NCBI RefSeq assembly: GCF_000308475.2
Contig: NZ_BAFT02000079.1
Location: 116,150 to 180,149 of the forward strand
Direction of reading: 5' to 3'
Source: Nocardia brasiliensis NBRC 14402
GTDB lineage: Bacteria > Actinomycetota > Actinomycetes > Mycobacteriales > Mycobacteriaceae
DNA length: 64,000 nucleotides
This document shows, piece after piece, positions 8,355-16,296 of this stretch (positions are counted from its first letter, which is position 1; each line of letters opens with the position of its first letter). Both the position numbers and the translations under genes were made by a program. The notes under the pieces are model-generated. The model was not told the DNA's origin. It ran no database searches and worked only from the letters and a program-made list of their open reading frames with translations.

Positions 8355-8981
8355 TTACGGCAGTGAAAAACCGAGTGCTCCAGCGGCTTCGACGGGTGTC
8401 GGCTGGGCCCAGCACGACAAGTACGTTTCGTTGGCGGCCAGCGAGCGGGTGAGCGCCTTGTCGATATAGATCGTGCCGTCGAGATGGTCGGTTTCGTGCT
8501 GGAAGATGCGGGCGGGCCAGCCGGTGATCTGCTGGACGTGACGGACGCCGTCGAGATCGTCGTATTCGGCCTGCACGGTTTCCGGCCGGGGTACGACGGC
8601 TTGGTAGCCGGGCATGCTGAGGCAGCCCTCGTAGAAGCCGACCGGATCGCCTGTCGCGGTGTAGGCCGGGTTGACGATCGTGAAGTCGGGCACCGGGATT
8701 CGTTTTCTCGCCGTCACGACCTCTTCCGGAACTTCGGCCGTGTCGCCGATCACGGCTATCCGCAACGGGATTCCGATCTGCGGCGCGGCCAGGCCGACGC
8801 CGCGGGTGGCGTGCATGGTCGCGAGCATGAGTTCGCTCAGCTCTTTCAGCACAGTGGTGTCGATCTGGCCGGTCACCGGGTCGGCGGGTCGGCGTAGCAC
8901 GGGATCGCCCATCGAAGTCAAGGGGGCGACGCCGCCTCGATACTTGTCCAGTAGTTCGGCAACCATGTCGGTGACGTTCAT
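8355..8981 (-). CDS. def: Peptide deformylase
   Basis: 208 residues. It removes the formyl group from the N-terminal methionine of nascent proteins using a bound metal (usually Fe2+). All three family motifs are present: GVGLAAPQ at 61-68, EGCLS at 118-122 (Cys is a metal ligand) and HETDH at 162-166 (two His ligands and the catalytic Glu). ATG 8981 has AAAGG 5-9 nt upstream. Its start overlaps the stop of the TetR remnant by ATGA, so the two were once translationally coupled. Actinobacteria often carry two or more deformylases, so this need not be the only copy. It appears intact although surrounded by pseudogenes. Confidence 0.93.
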   Translation of the reverse strand: MNVTDMVAELLDKYRGGVAPLTSMGDPVLRRPADPVTGQIDTTVLKELSELMLATMHATRGVGLAAPQIGIPLRIAVIGDTAEVPEEVVTARKRIPVPDFTIVNPAYTATGDPVGFYEGCLSMPGYQAVVPRPETVQAEYDDLDGVRHVQQITGWPARIFQHETDHLDGTIYIDKALTRSLAANETYLSCWAQPTPVEAAGALGFSLP

Positions 8982-9430
8982 TGCGACCTTTCTGGTCCTG
9001 CTGGTTCTACGGGGAGGGCGCGGTCGATGAGGACGGCGGCGATGGCGGCCGCGGTCGGGAGGGTTTCGACGCCGAGTGTGCGAGTGCGGGCGGAAGCGCC
9101 GTCGAGGAGGAGCGCGAGCTGTTCGCCGAGTTGTTCGGGGTCGGCGGCGCCGGCGAGGCGGGCGGTTTCGGCGAAGCGGGCCGCGACAGACACCTTGTAG
9201 TCGTGAACGCGGCGGCGGGCCGGGTGCTCGGGGTCGGTGAGCTCGACGGCGGCTCCGATGAAGGGGCACAGCGGTGTCACCTTGTCCGCCGGTATCGACG
9301 GTGGTTTGTCGAAAGCGGCAAGCAGTCGTTCGCGCGGGGTGAGATCGGTGCGGTCGAACACCTCGGGCATGGTGTCGGGATCGTGTCGGCGCAGGTATTC
9401 GGCGACGAGCTCGTCTTTGCTTGCTGTCAC
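8978..9430 (-). pseudogene. TetR-family regulator lacking its DNA-binding domain
   Basis: From a GTG at 9430 the frame gives VTASKDELVAEYLRRHDPD and then about 130 residues typical of a TetR ligand-binding domain. SKDEL is normally the end of the helix-turn-helix (YxxFxSKDEL), so the 40-45 residues holding the DNA-binding helices are gone. The deletion end lies near 9417-9430. Facing it, the SDR gene has also lost its 5' end, so one deletion probably removed both starts and the shared control region. The residual product could not bind DNA. Confidence 0.8.
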
Positions 9431-9432
9431 GA

Positions 9433-9446
9433 TACCCGTTCGGGTA
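9433..9446. repeat. Short palindrome at the TetR/SDR deletion junction
   Basis: TACCCGTTCGGGTA, a 6-bp inverted repeat with a 2-nt centre, lies between the truncated TetR and SDR remnants. It could be a leftover of the former TetR operator or of the deletion joint. Confidence 0.35.
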
Positions 9447-9478
9447 ACGGGCGGTGTACTTAGCTTGCAGACCGTCCG

Positions 9479-10125
9479 GTGCGCTACGTCTACATCACCG
9501 GTCTGCGGAAAGAAGCTCTGGACGAGGCCGTCGAGTTCATCGGACGCAACGTGACCGCTGTGCAGGGTGATGCTGCCGACCTGGCCGACTTGGACCGGCT
9601 GTTCGAGACGGTCGAACGGGAGCGGGGCAGCATCGACGTGCTGTTCGCGAGCGCCGGGACGGCAGAGCCGGCCAAGCTCGGCGAGATCACCGAGGCGCAA
9701 TTCGACAATACTTTCGGCCTGAACACGCGCGGCACCCTGTTCACGGTGCAGAAGGCGCTGCCGCTGTTCAACGACGGTGGGTCGATCTTCATGACCGGGT
9801 CGATCGCCTCGGTGAAGGGCTGGCCGGACTACAGCGTCTACGCCGCGAGCAAGGCCGCGTTGCACGCACTCGCCCGCGTGTGGCTGTACGAGCTGCGGGA
9901 GCGGCGGATCCGGGTCAATGTGCTGAGCCCGGGTCGCGTCGCCACCCCGATCCAGGAGCAGATGTTCGACGCGCAGACCAAGGCACAGTTCGAGGCGTTG
10001 ATACCGGGGGCAAGATGGGCAGGCCCGAGGAGATCGCCACGGTCGCGCTGTTCCTCGCCTCCGATGATTCGTCCTACGTCAACGGCATGGAGCTGGCCGT
10101 CGACGGCGGCACCTCGGCGATCTGA
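9479..10125 (+). pseudogene. Short-chain dehydrogenase/reductase, 5'-truncated and frameshifted
   Basis: The frame starts at VYITGLRKEALDEAVEF, the end of beta-2 in a classical SDR. The N-terminal TGxxxGIG nucleotide-binding motif, about 30 residues, is missing. The catalytic part is present: Ser in MTGSIAS and YSVYAASK with the Tyr and Lys. Near 10005-10010 a frameshift follows FEALIPG, and the rest of the protein (KMGRPEEIATVALFLASDDS, ending DGGTSAI) continues in another frame to 10125. It is dead at both ends. It probably formed a divergent regulator-enzyme pair with the TetR remnant. Confidence 0.82.
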
Positions 10126-10227
10126 ACGGTCAGCGGCCGGGGCTCGGCACTTCGCGCCCAGGTCGCCGCCACGCCGATCCGATACCCTGGGCGCTGCACT
10201 GGAGATTGTCGGATGTGAGGAAGTTTT

Positions 10228-10329
10228 ATGGGAAGCGTTGTTCTCGACGTTGTCGCGTTGCTCGCAAATCGTGCGGCGATGTTCTGGAACTGGATGGCCA
10301 CCGGCTCGTCCGGATTCCCGCCGCTCTGA
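10228..10329 (+). CDS. Possible 33-residue small protein
   Basis: ATG 10228 is preceded by GAGGAAG with a 4-nt gap, one of the best ribosome-binding sites in this part of the window. The frame encodes 33 residues beginning MGSVVLDVVALLANRAAMFW and ending in GSSGFPPL: a short hydrophobic helix with aromatic residues. A strong hairpin starts 18 nt after the stop. No family is recognised. An independent promoter, good initiation site and terminator argue for expression; a membrane peptide is possible. Confidence 0.45.
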   Translation: MGSVVLDVVALLANRAAMFWNWMATGSSGFPPL

Positions 10330-10347
10330 TTTCGCGGCAGTCGCGAA

Positions 10348-10380
10348 CGCCCTGGTCTGTGGACCGGGGCGTCTGTGTTT
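10348..10380 (+). terminator. Rho-independent-like terminator after the small ORF
   Basis: A 10-bp stem (10348-10357 with 10362-10371, one T-G wobble) with a TGTG loop is followed by TCTGTGTTT. It would end transcription of the small ORF at 10228-10329 before the membrane protein at 10430. Confidence 0.65.
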
Positions 10381-10429
10381 TCGCGGGCTTGCCCCGAGAT
10401 CGCTGCGGGGTTGAAGGATTTCGCTGTCC

Positions 10430-11026
10430 GTGGCGGCCCGCACCCGTATCTTGATCACCGTGAGCACCGCCACGACCGCGCGCCGCACGCCAGGTTGGTT
10501 CGTACTCTGGATGGGGCTCTTGACCGCCCTGATCCTGCTGTGCTGCCTAGCCCTGTTCTGGCAGCTGGCCGCCGAAGGAACCTTCCCCACCAAGGTCGTG
10601 CTGTGGTTGGCGATCGGCGTGCTGGGCGCGATCGCGCTGCTCTTCGGCCTGTTCGGCCTGGTCCGCTACCGGTCCTTCTTCTACAGCCTGATCGCGCTGG
10701 TCGTGCTGGCCGTCTTCGGTGCACTCGTCTGGTACAACGTCCCAGAGGACACGGGGTGGAAGCTGTCCCGCGGCATCCTGCAGGACCAGGCGGTCGAATG
10801 CAACAACCCCGGCCACCGCACCCGCCTGGGCGTCTACACGATCACCTTCGTCACCCGCCGCGACGGCGGCTGCCTCTTCTACACCCAAGGGGGAGAGTCG
10901 AATTCGCAACGCGGTTTCGCCTACTTCCCGGAAACCGCGCCGCCGCACCTCGGCGCACCGCAATCCCCGGGGATCGGGTACGAGCCGTTCGAAGGGCACT
11001 GGTACCGATTCACCGAAGAGTCTTAG
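10430..11026 (+). CDS. Membrane protein of unknown function
   Basis: 198 residues with three predicted membrane helices (about residues 22-48, 56-78 and 84-103). A soluble C-terminal part of about 95 residues follows and contains two cysteines (VECNN, GGCLF) that could form a disulphide outside the membrane. The GTG at 10430 has AAGGA 12 nt upstream; a second in-frame GTG at 10460 is an alternative start. The family is not recognised. It is convergent with the mycothiol-dependent dehydrogenase, with 14 bp between the stops. Confidence 0.75.
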   Translation: MAARTRILITVSTATTARRTPGWFVLWMGLLTALILLCCLALFWQLAAEGTFPTKVVLWLAIGVLGAIALLFGLFGLVRYRSFFYSLIALVVLAVFGALVWYNVPEDTGWKLSRGILQDQAVECNNPGHRTRLGVYTITFVTRRDGGCLFYTQGGESNSQRGFAYFPETAPPHLGAPQSPGIGYEPFEGHWYRFTEES

Positions 11027-11040
11027 CGGTCTCGGTCGGC

Positions 11041-12126
11041 CTACCAGACGACTACGGAGCGAAGCACGTCACCGCGGTGCATGGCGTCGAAGGACTTCTC
11101 GACCTCGTCGAGGGAGATGCGTTCGGTGACGAAGCGGTCCAGTGGCAGGCGGCCCTGCCGGTACAGGTCGACGAGCATCGGAAAGTCGCGTTCGGGCAGG
11201 CAATCGCCGTACCACGAGGATTTCAGCGCGCCACCGCGGGAGAAGAGGTCGATCAGCGGGAGGTCGAGGGTCATGTCCGGGGTCGGGACGCCCACCAGCA
11301 CCACGGTGCCCGCGAGGTCGCGTCCGTAGAACGCCTGCTGCCAGGTTTCGGGGCGGCCGACCGCATCGATCACGACGTCGGCGCCGAAGCCGTCGGTGAG
11401 TTCCCGGATCCGCTCGACCACGTCCTCGGTACTGGCGTCGATGCGGTGGGTGGCGCCGAATTCCGCCGCCCAGGCCAGCTTTCGGGGATCACGGTCGATC
11501 GCGATGACGGACTTGGCGCCGGCCAGGTGCGCGCCCGCGATGGCCGCGTCGCCGACTCCGCCGCACCCGATCACCGCCACGCTGTCCCCGCGCGAGACCG
11601 CGCCGGTGTTCATCGCCGCGCCGATGCCCGCCATCACGCCGCACCCGAGTAGTCCGGCGACGGCCGGATCGATGTCGGGATCGACTCTGGTGCACTGTCG
11701 TTCGTGTACGAGGGTCTTGTCGGCGAACGCGCCGATGCCGAGGGCGGGGGAGAGTTCGGTGCCGTCGGTGAGGGTCATCTTCCGAGCGGCGTTGCTGCTG
11801 GCGAAGCAGTACCACGGACGTCCGCGGCGACAGGCCCGGCACTCACCGCAGACGGCCCGCCAGTTCAATACGACGAAATCGCCTGCCGCCACATGGGTCA
11901 CGGCGTCGCCGACGGTTTCCACGATGCCCGCGGCCTCGTGCCCGAGCAGGAACGGGAACTCGTCGTTGATGCCGCCCTCGCGGTAGTGCAGATCGGTGTG
12001 GCAGACCCCGCACGCCTGCACGCGCACCACGACATCGTGGGCGCCCGGGGCGGGGATCACCACGTCCACGAGTTCCACCGGGGTTCCCTTGCTGCGCGCG
12101 ATGACGCCGCGAACGGTTTCGGACAC
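11041..12126 (-). CDS. mscR: S-(hydroxymethyl)mycothiol dehydrogenase (zinc alcohol dehydrogenase)
   Basis: 361 residues, very close to the mycobacterial AdhE2/MscR type. It oxidises the adduct of formaldehyde and mycothiol with NAD+, leading to formate. Catalytic zinc ligands are Cys42 (CGVCHTD) and His63-Glu64 (GHE). The structural zinc site is Cys93, 96, 99 and 107. The nucleotide-binding motif is VIGCGGVGDAAI. The GTG start at 12126 has GGAGGA 6 nt upstream. It is last in the leftward operon with the Rieske ferredoxin and its reductase. That position makes sense because demethylation of betaine, dimethylglycine and sarcosine releases formaldehyde. The family match is known; the pathway link is inferred from context. 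Confidence 0.92.
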   Translation of the reverse strand: MSETVRGVIARSKGTPVELVDVVIPAPGAHDVVVRVQACGVCHTDLHYREGGINDEFPFLLGHEAAGIVETVGDAVTHVAAGDFVVLNWRAVCGECRACRRGRPWYCFASSNAARKMTLTDGTELSPALGIGAFADKTLVHERQCTRVDPDIDPAVAGLLGCGVMAGIGAAMNTGAVSRGDSVAVIGCGGVGDAAIAGAHLAGAKSVIAIDRDPRKLAWAAEFGATHRIDASTEDVVERIRELTDGFGADVVIDAVGRPETWQQAFYGRDLAGTVVLVGVPTPDMTLDLPLIDLFSRGGALKSSWYGDCLPERDFPMLVDLYRQGRLPLDRFVTERISLDEVEKSFDAMHRGDVLRSVVVW

Positions 12127-12134
12127 GAATCCTC

Positions 12135-13298
12135 CTACGGGCTGGCGACGGCCGCGGGCCGGCGCTCGATCTGTTTGCGGTAGCGGGTGAACAGGCGGGC
12201 GTTGTCGATCGCGAACACGGCGACCGGTTCGCCCCCGCGTTCGTAGAGTGCGGTGCACGAGGGCGTCGACGGGTCGCCGTCGAGGAACCGGAGTGTGTCG
12301 CCCGCGCGGTGCTCGCCCGCGAATTGGATCATGTGGCCGTACTGCTTCGACCAGAAATAGGCGGTCGGCGCACGGTCGGCGGGCGCGCCGAGCACGGCCG
12401 CGGCCGCGATCCGCGCTTGGGCGGTGGCGTTGGACCAGTGCTCGCTGCGGTGGTGCCCGCCCAGCGCGTCGTGGAAGGCGCGAGCACAGTCGCCGATAGC
12501 GTAGATGCCGGGAATCGAAGTGCGGCACCGCGAATCGGTCAGGAATCCGTTGTCGATCCGCAGCTCGGAATGCTGAGCCCACTCGGTATTGGGTATCGCA
12601 CCGATGCCGACGATCACGGTATCGGCGGGCAACACGGTGCCGTCGGTGAGTTGCACGGCCTCGACCCGGCCACAGCCACGGAATTCTGCGACGGCGACGC
12701 CGGTGCGCAGGTGCACCCCGTTGGCCGCGTGCAGGCCGGCACACAGCGCGCCGAGCAGTGGACCGAATACACCGGCCAGTGGTGCAGCCGCGAGTTCTAT
12801 CACGGTCACCTGCACCCCCAAAGACGCTGCGGTCGAGGCAATTTCGGAGCCGATGAGACCGGCGCCGACGATGACGACGGCACCGGCGGTGCGCAGCGAA
12901 GCCCGGATCGCGCGCGCGTCGTCGACGGTGCGCAGCGTGTGGATCCCGTCGAGCGCCGGTGCGCCGGGCAGCGGCCGGGCGCGGGCACCGGTGGCGAGCA
13001 CGAGCGAACGCCCGGTGAGCACTGTCCCGTCGGCCAGTGTGACACCGGGACCGGTTGCGGCCCGGGTGATTTCGACCGCTCGGTGACCCAGGATCCAGCG
13101 GGTTCCCGGATCGTCACCGACCGCGCCGAGGGCGAGATCGACGTCGTCGCGCAGGAATTCCTTCGACAGCGGCGGGCGGTCGTACGGGGCGTGCGCTTCG
13201 TCGCCGACGACGGTGATCGATTCGCCGTAGCCGCGCTCGCGTAACTCGCGAACCAGTGAGAACCCGGCCAGTGACGCGCCGACCACGACGACGCTCAT
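12135..13298 (-). CDS. FAD-dependent ferredoxin/rubredoxin reductase
   Basis: 387 residues. FAD-binding VVVGASLAGFSL lies at the N-terminus. NAD(P)-binding VIVGAGLIGSEIA lies near residue 147. The second FAD motif is GIYAIGDCA near 290. This is the layout of oxygenase-coupled ferredoxin reductases. It should pass electrons from NAD(P)H to the Rieske ferredoxin encoded just upstream, which overlaps it by ATGA, and on to the betaine demethylase at 17442. The mycothiol dehydrogenase follows after 8 bp, so the three genes form one leftward operon. Confidence 0.9.
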   Translation of the reverse strand: MSVVVVGASLAGFSLVRELRERGYGESITVVGDEAHAPYDRPPLSKEFLRDDVDLALGAVGDDPGTRWILGHRAVEITRAATGPGVTLADGTVLTGRSLVLATGARARPLPGAPALDGIHTLRTVDDARAIRASLRTAGAVVIVGAGLIGSEIASTAASLGVQVTVIELAAAPLAGVFGPLLGALCAGLHAANGVHLRTGVAVAEFRGCGRVEAVQLTDGTVLPADTVIVGIGAIPNTEWAQHSELRIDNGFLTDSRCRTSIPGIYAIGDCARAFHDALGGHHRSEHWSNATAQARIAAAAVLGAPADRAPTAYFWSKQYGHMIQFAGEHRAGDTLRFLDGDPSTPSCTALYERGGEPVAVFAIDNARLFTRYRKQIERRPAAVASP

Positions 13299-13642
13299 GG
13301 CCGGACCGTGACCACGACGGCACCGTCGTGCACCCGCACGGGGTAGGTGCGCACACCGATTTTGGCGGGCGGCCCCGAGACCTGCCCGGTGCGCAGGTCG
13401 AAACACGACTCGTGCAAAGGGCATTCGACCGTGCAATTCTCCACCCAGCCGTCGGCCAGTGACGCATCCTGGTGGGTGCAGGTGTCGTCGATCGCGAAAA
13501 GTCCACTCTCGGTGTGGAATACCGCGATCGGCGAGCCGCCGTCGGGGTGCACGGTGGCGGCCTCGCCGACCGGCAGGTCGGTCAGGTCTGCGACGAACAG
13601 CTCAGTCCCGGAGGTCGCGGTGTGGTTGGCAAGGGATTCCAT
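13295..13642 (-). CDS. Rieske [2Fe-2S] ferredoxin
   Basis: 115 residues with a complete Rieske cluster site: Cys55-x-His57 (CTHQDASL) and Cys74-x2-His77 (CPLHESCFD). It resembles ferredoxin subunits of Rieske non-haem iron oxygenases. It is probably the electron carrier between the reductase encoded after it and the glycine betaine demethylase in the divergent operon. It is first in the leftward operon, behind a promoter with a GTTGC-N7-GCAAC site at 13656-13672. The ATG at 13642 has GAGGG a few bases upstream. Confidence 0.92.
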   Translation of the reverse strand: MESLANHTATSGTELFVADLTDLPVGEAATVHPDGGSPIAVFHTESGLFAIDDTCTHQDASLADGWVENCTVECPLHESCFDLRTGQVSGPPAKIGVRTYPVRVHDGAVVVTVRP

Positions 13643-13655
13643 AAACCCTCCATGA

Positions 13656-13672
13656 GTTGCTTAGAGCGCAAC
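13656..13672 (-). promoter_or_regulatory. Operator A, GTTGC-N7-GCAAC (proposed IclR site)
   Basis: A 5-bp inverted repeat with a 7-nt centre lies 14 bp upstream of the Rieske ferredoxin start. The same motif stands at two other promoters of the locus (13807 and 25944), each 48-50 bp downstream of a TTGAC(A/G) box. Binding by the IclR protein encoded at 25084 is inferred. Confidence 0.65.
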
Positions 13673-13691
13673 ATAAATCGCGATACGCAAC

Positions 13692-13720
13692 AGTGTGCAT
13701 CGGTGTCGCGGAGGCGTCAA
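13692..13720 (-). promoter_or_regulatory. Promoter of the leftward ferredoxin operon
   Basis: On the minus strand TTGACG (13720 to 13715) is followed after 17 nt by CACACT (13697 to 13692). An extra GTTGC half-site stands at 13691-13687, and operator A lies just downstream. Confidence 0.5.
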
Positions 13721-13757
13721 CCCCGGAATCGCCCGGTGAACGGCCGGTTTCCAGCGG

Positions 13758-13786
13758 TTGACAGCACGCGGTGCAAGGCGGACTAT
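13758..13786 (+). promoter_or_regulatory. Promoter of the dimethylglycine oxidase operon
   Basis: TTGACA at 13758-13763, a 17-nt spacer and GACTAT at 13781-13786. Transcription would begin near 13793, just upstream of operator B. A GTTGC half-site at 13789-13793 mirrors the one on the leftward promoter. Confidence 0.55.
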
Positions 13787-13806
13787 TTGTTGCGTAATAC
13801 GAATTC

Positions 13807-13823
13807 GTTGCGCTACTAGCAAC
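13807..13823 (+). promoter_or_regulatory. Operator B, GTTGC-N7-GCAAC (proposed IclR site)
   Basis: A perfect 5-bp inverted repeat with a 7-nt centre, ending 3 bp before the GGAGG of the dimethylglycine oxidase gene. It lies in the predicted 5' untranslated region, a position suited to a roadblock repressor. Confidence 0.65.
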
Positions 13824-13837
13824 AACGGAGGCACCCT

Positions 13838-16291
13838 TTGGCTCACCGGAAAGTTGTCGTCATCGGAGCCGGGATCGTCGGGGCATCGCTGGCCGATGAA
13901 ATGACCGCACGAGGTTGGGCCGATATCACCGTGCTCGATCGCGGACCACTGTTCGTCACCGGCGGATCCACTTCGCACGCACCGGGTTTGGTGTTCCAGA
14001 CCAATCCGTCGAAAACGATGACCGAGTTCGCCCGCTACACCACCGAGAAATTCCGCGGACTCGATCACCCGGCCGGTCCGGCGTTCGACCCGGTCGGCGG
14101 TCTCGAGGTCGCGACGACACCGCAACGCTGGCAAGACCTGCACCGCAAGGCCGGCTGGGCCCAATCGTGGGGTGTCGAAGGGCGTTTGCTGAGCGCCGAG
14201 GAATGCGTGCGGCTCTACCCGCTGCTCGACGGTGACCGCATCTTCGGTGGATTCCACACTCCGACAGACGGTTTGGCGAATGCGGTGCGCGCGGTGGAAG
14301 CCCAGGCGAGGTCCGCGACCGCACGCGGTGCGCGCTTCCTGCCCGACCAGGAGGTGCTCGGCATCGCCGAGCGCGACGGCCGGGTGGCCGGCGTCGTCAC
14401 CGCCAAGGGAACCATTCCCGCCGATATCGTCGTGTGCGCTGCGGGATTCTGGGGTGCGGAGCTGGCGAAGCAGGTCGGCCTGGTCGTGCCGCTGGTGCCG
14501 ATGGCGCACCAGTACGCCAAGACCGGGAGCCTGGCGACACTGGCCGAGCGCGCGGGCGCACCGGGTACGGCTCCCTTGCCGATCCTGCGACATCAGGATC
14601 AGGACCTCTACTATCGCGAGCACGGTGACCGGATGGGCATCGGCTACTACGGTCACGCGCCGATGCCGGTGGATATGTCCACCCTGGCCGCGGCGACCGC
14701 GAGCGAGGCCATGCCGTCCATGCTGCCGTTCACCGACCCGGATTTCGCGCCCGCGTGGCGTGCGTCGCGGGAACTGCTTCCCGCACTGGGGGATTCGAAA
14801 CCCGATGAGGGGTTCAACGGCATCTTCTCCTTCACCCCGGACGGCTTCTCGGTTATGGGTGAGCACCGCGACCTCGCTGGATTCTGGGTGGCCGAGGCGG
14901 TCTGGGTGACCCATTCGGCGGGCGTGGCGAAGGCGACGGCGGAATGGATCATCGAGGGCGCGCCGAGCACCGACGTGCACGAATGCGACCTCTACCGTTT
15001 CGAGGACGTCGCGCGCAGCGCGCAGTTCATTCTGGAGACGAGCGCCCAGGCTTTCGTCGAGGTCTACGACATCATCCATCCGCACCAGTTCCGGACGAAG
15101 TTGCGCGGCCTGCGCACCAGCCCGTTCTACGCCCGTCAGCAGGAGCTGGGCGCGTTCTTCTTCGAGGGCGGCAGCTGGGAGCGCCCGGCCTGGTACGAGG
15201 CCAATGCCGCGCTGGCGCAACGGCTTCGCGACGAAGGTGTGCCGTTCCCGCAGCGCGACGCGTGGTCGAGCCGGTTCTGGTCGCCGATCTCGATCGCCGA
15301 GGCCCGCTGGACCAGAGAGCACGTCGCGCTGTTCGACATGACGCCGCTGACCCGGTACGAGGTGGCCGGCCCCGGTGCGCTCGAGCTGCTCCAGCGGCTC
15401 ACCACGAACAACCTGGACAAGTCCGTCGGTTCGGTCACCTACACCCTGCTGCTCGACGAAACCGGCGGCATCCGAAGCGATCTCACGGTGGCCCGGCTGG
15501 GCCCGCAGCGGTTCCAGGTGGGGGCCAACGGCCCGATGGACTTCGACTGGTTCACCCGCCACCTGCCCGTCGACGGGGCGATTCAACTGCGGGACATCAC
15601 CGGCGGCACCTGCTGTATCGGCGTGTGGGGACCGCGCGCCCGAGATCTGGTGCAGCCTCTGTGCTCCGGCGACCTGGCGCACGAATCGTTCAAGTACTTC
15701 CGGGCCCTCCAGACGTATATCGGCGCGATTCCGGTCACCATGATGCGGGTGTCCTACGTCGGTGAGCTCGGCTGGGAGATCTACGCCTCCGCCGAATACG
15801 GCGGCGCGCTCTGGGATCTGCTGTGGGAGGCGGGTACCGCGCACGAGGCCATCGCGGCGGGGCGGATCGCGTTCAACAGCCTGCGGATCGAAAAGGGCTA
15901 CCGCAGTTGGGGCACCGACATGACCGCGGAGCACCGGCCCGCCGCGGCCGGTCTCGACTTCGCGGTGCGGATGACCAAGGGCGACTTCGTCGGCCGGGAC
16001 GCGCTGAAACACGCGTCCGCTCCGGCAACGGTGCTGCGCAGCATCGTCTTCGACAGCCCGGCCGCGGTGGTGCTCGGCAAGGAACCGGTCTACGTCGACG
16101 GTAAATGCGTGGGATACGTGACCAGCGCGGGCTATTCGGCGACCGTCGAACGCACCATCGCCTATGCGTGGTTGCCCGCGAGCGTGGAGGTGGGGGACCC
16201 GGTCGAGGCCGACTACCTCGGTACCCGCTGGGCCGCGACGGTGCACGCCGAGCCGGTGGTGGACCCGGAGATGTCCCGGATCAGGAGGTGA
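13838..16291 (+). CDS. Dimethylglycine oxidase (FAD domain fused to a GcvT-like folate domain)
   Basis: 817 residues, alignable from memory along its length with Arthrobacter globiformis dimethylglycine oxidase. The N-terminal half holds the FAD fold (VVVIGAGIVGASLADEM) and GGSTSHAPGLVFQTN, whose His47 corresponds to the covalent flavin His of this family. The C-terminal half (from about residue 430) is a GcvT/aminomethyltransferase domain that passes the methylene group to tetrahydrofolate. Reaction: N,N-dimethylglycine + O2 to sarcosine + H2O2, with 5,10-methylene-THF or formaldehyde. The start is TTG at 13838, with GGAGG ending 6 nt upstream; no ATG or GTG fits. It is first gene of the rightward operon. 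Confidence 0.93.
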   Translation: MAHRKVVVIGAGIVGASLADEMTARGWADITVLDRGPLFVTGGSTSHAPGLVFQTNPSKTMTEFARYTTEKFRGLDHPAGPAFDPVGGLEVATTPQRWQDLHRKAGWAQSWGVEGRLLSAEECVRLYPLLDGDRIFGGFHTPTDGLANAVRAVEAQARSATARGARFLPDQEVLGIAERDGRVAGVVTAKGTIPADIVVCAAGFWGAELAKQVGLVVPLVPMAHQYAKTGSLATLAERAGAPGTAPLPILRHQDQDLYYREHGDRMGIGYYGHAPMPVDMSTLAAATASEAMPSMLPFTDPDFAPAWRASRELLPALGDSKPDEGFNGIFSFTPDGFSVMGEHRDLAGFWVAEAVWVTHSAGVAKATAEWIIEGAPSTDVHECDLYRFEDVARSAQFILETSAQAFVEVYDIIHPHQFRTKLRGLRTSPFYARQQELGAFFFEGGSWERPAWYEANAALAQRLRDEGVPFPQRDAWSSRFWSPISIAEARWTREHVALFDMTPLTRYEVAGPGALELLQRLTTNNLDKSVGSVTYTLLLDETGGIRSDLTVARLGPQRFQVGANGPMDFDWFTRHLPVDGAIQLRDITGGTCCIGVWGPRARDLVQPLCSGDLAHESFKYFRALQTYIGAIPVTMMRVSYVGELGWEIYASAEYGGALWDLLWEAGTAHEAIAAGRIAFNSLRIEKGYRSWGTDMTAEHRPAAAGLDFAVRMTKGDFVGRDALKHASAPATVLRSIVFDSPAAVVLGKEPVYVDGKCVGYVTSAGYSATVERTIAYAWLPASVEVGDPVEADYLGTRWAATVHAEPVVDPEMSRIRR

Positions 16292-16296
16292 GCGTG

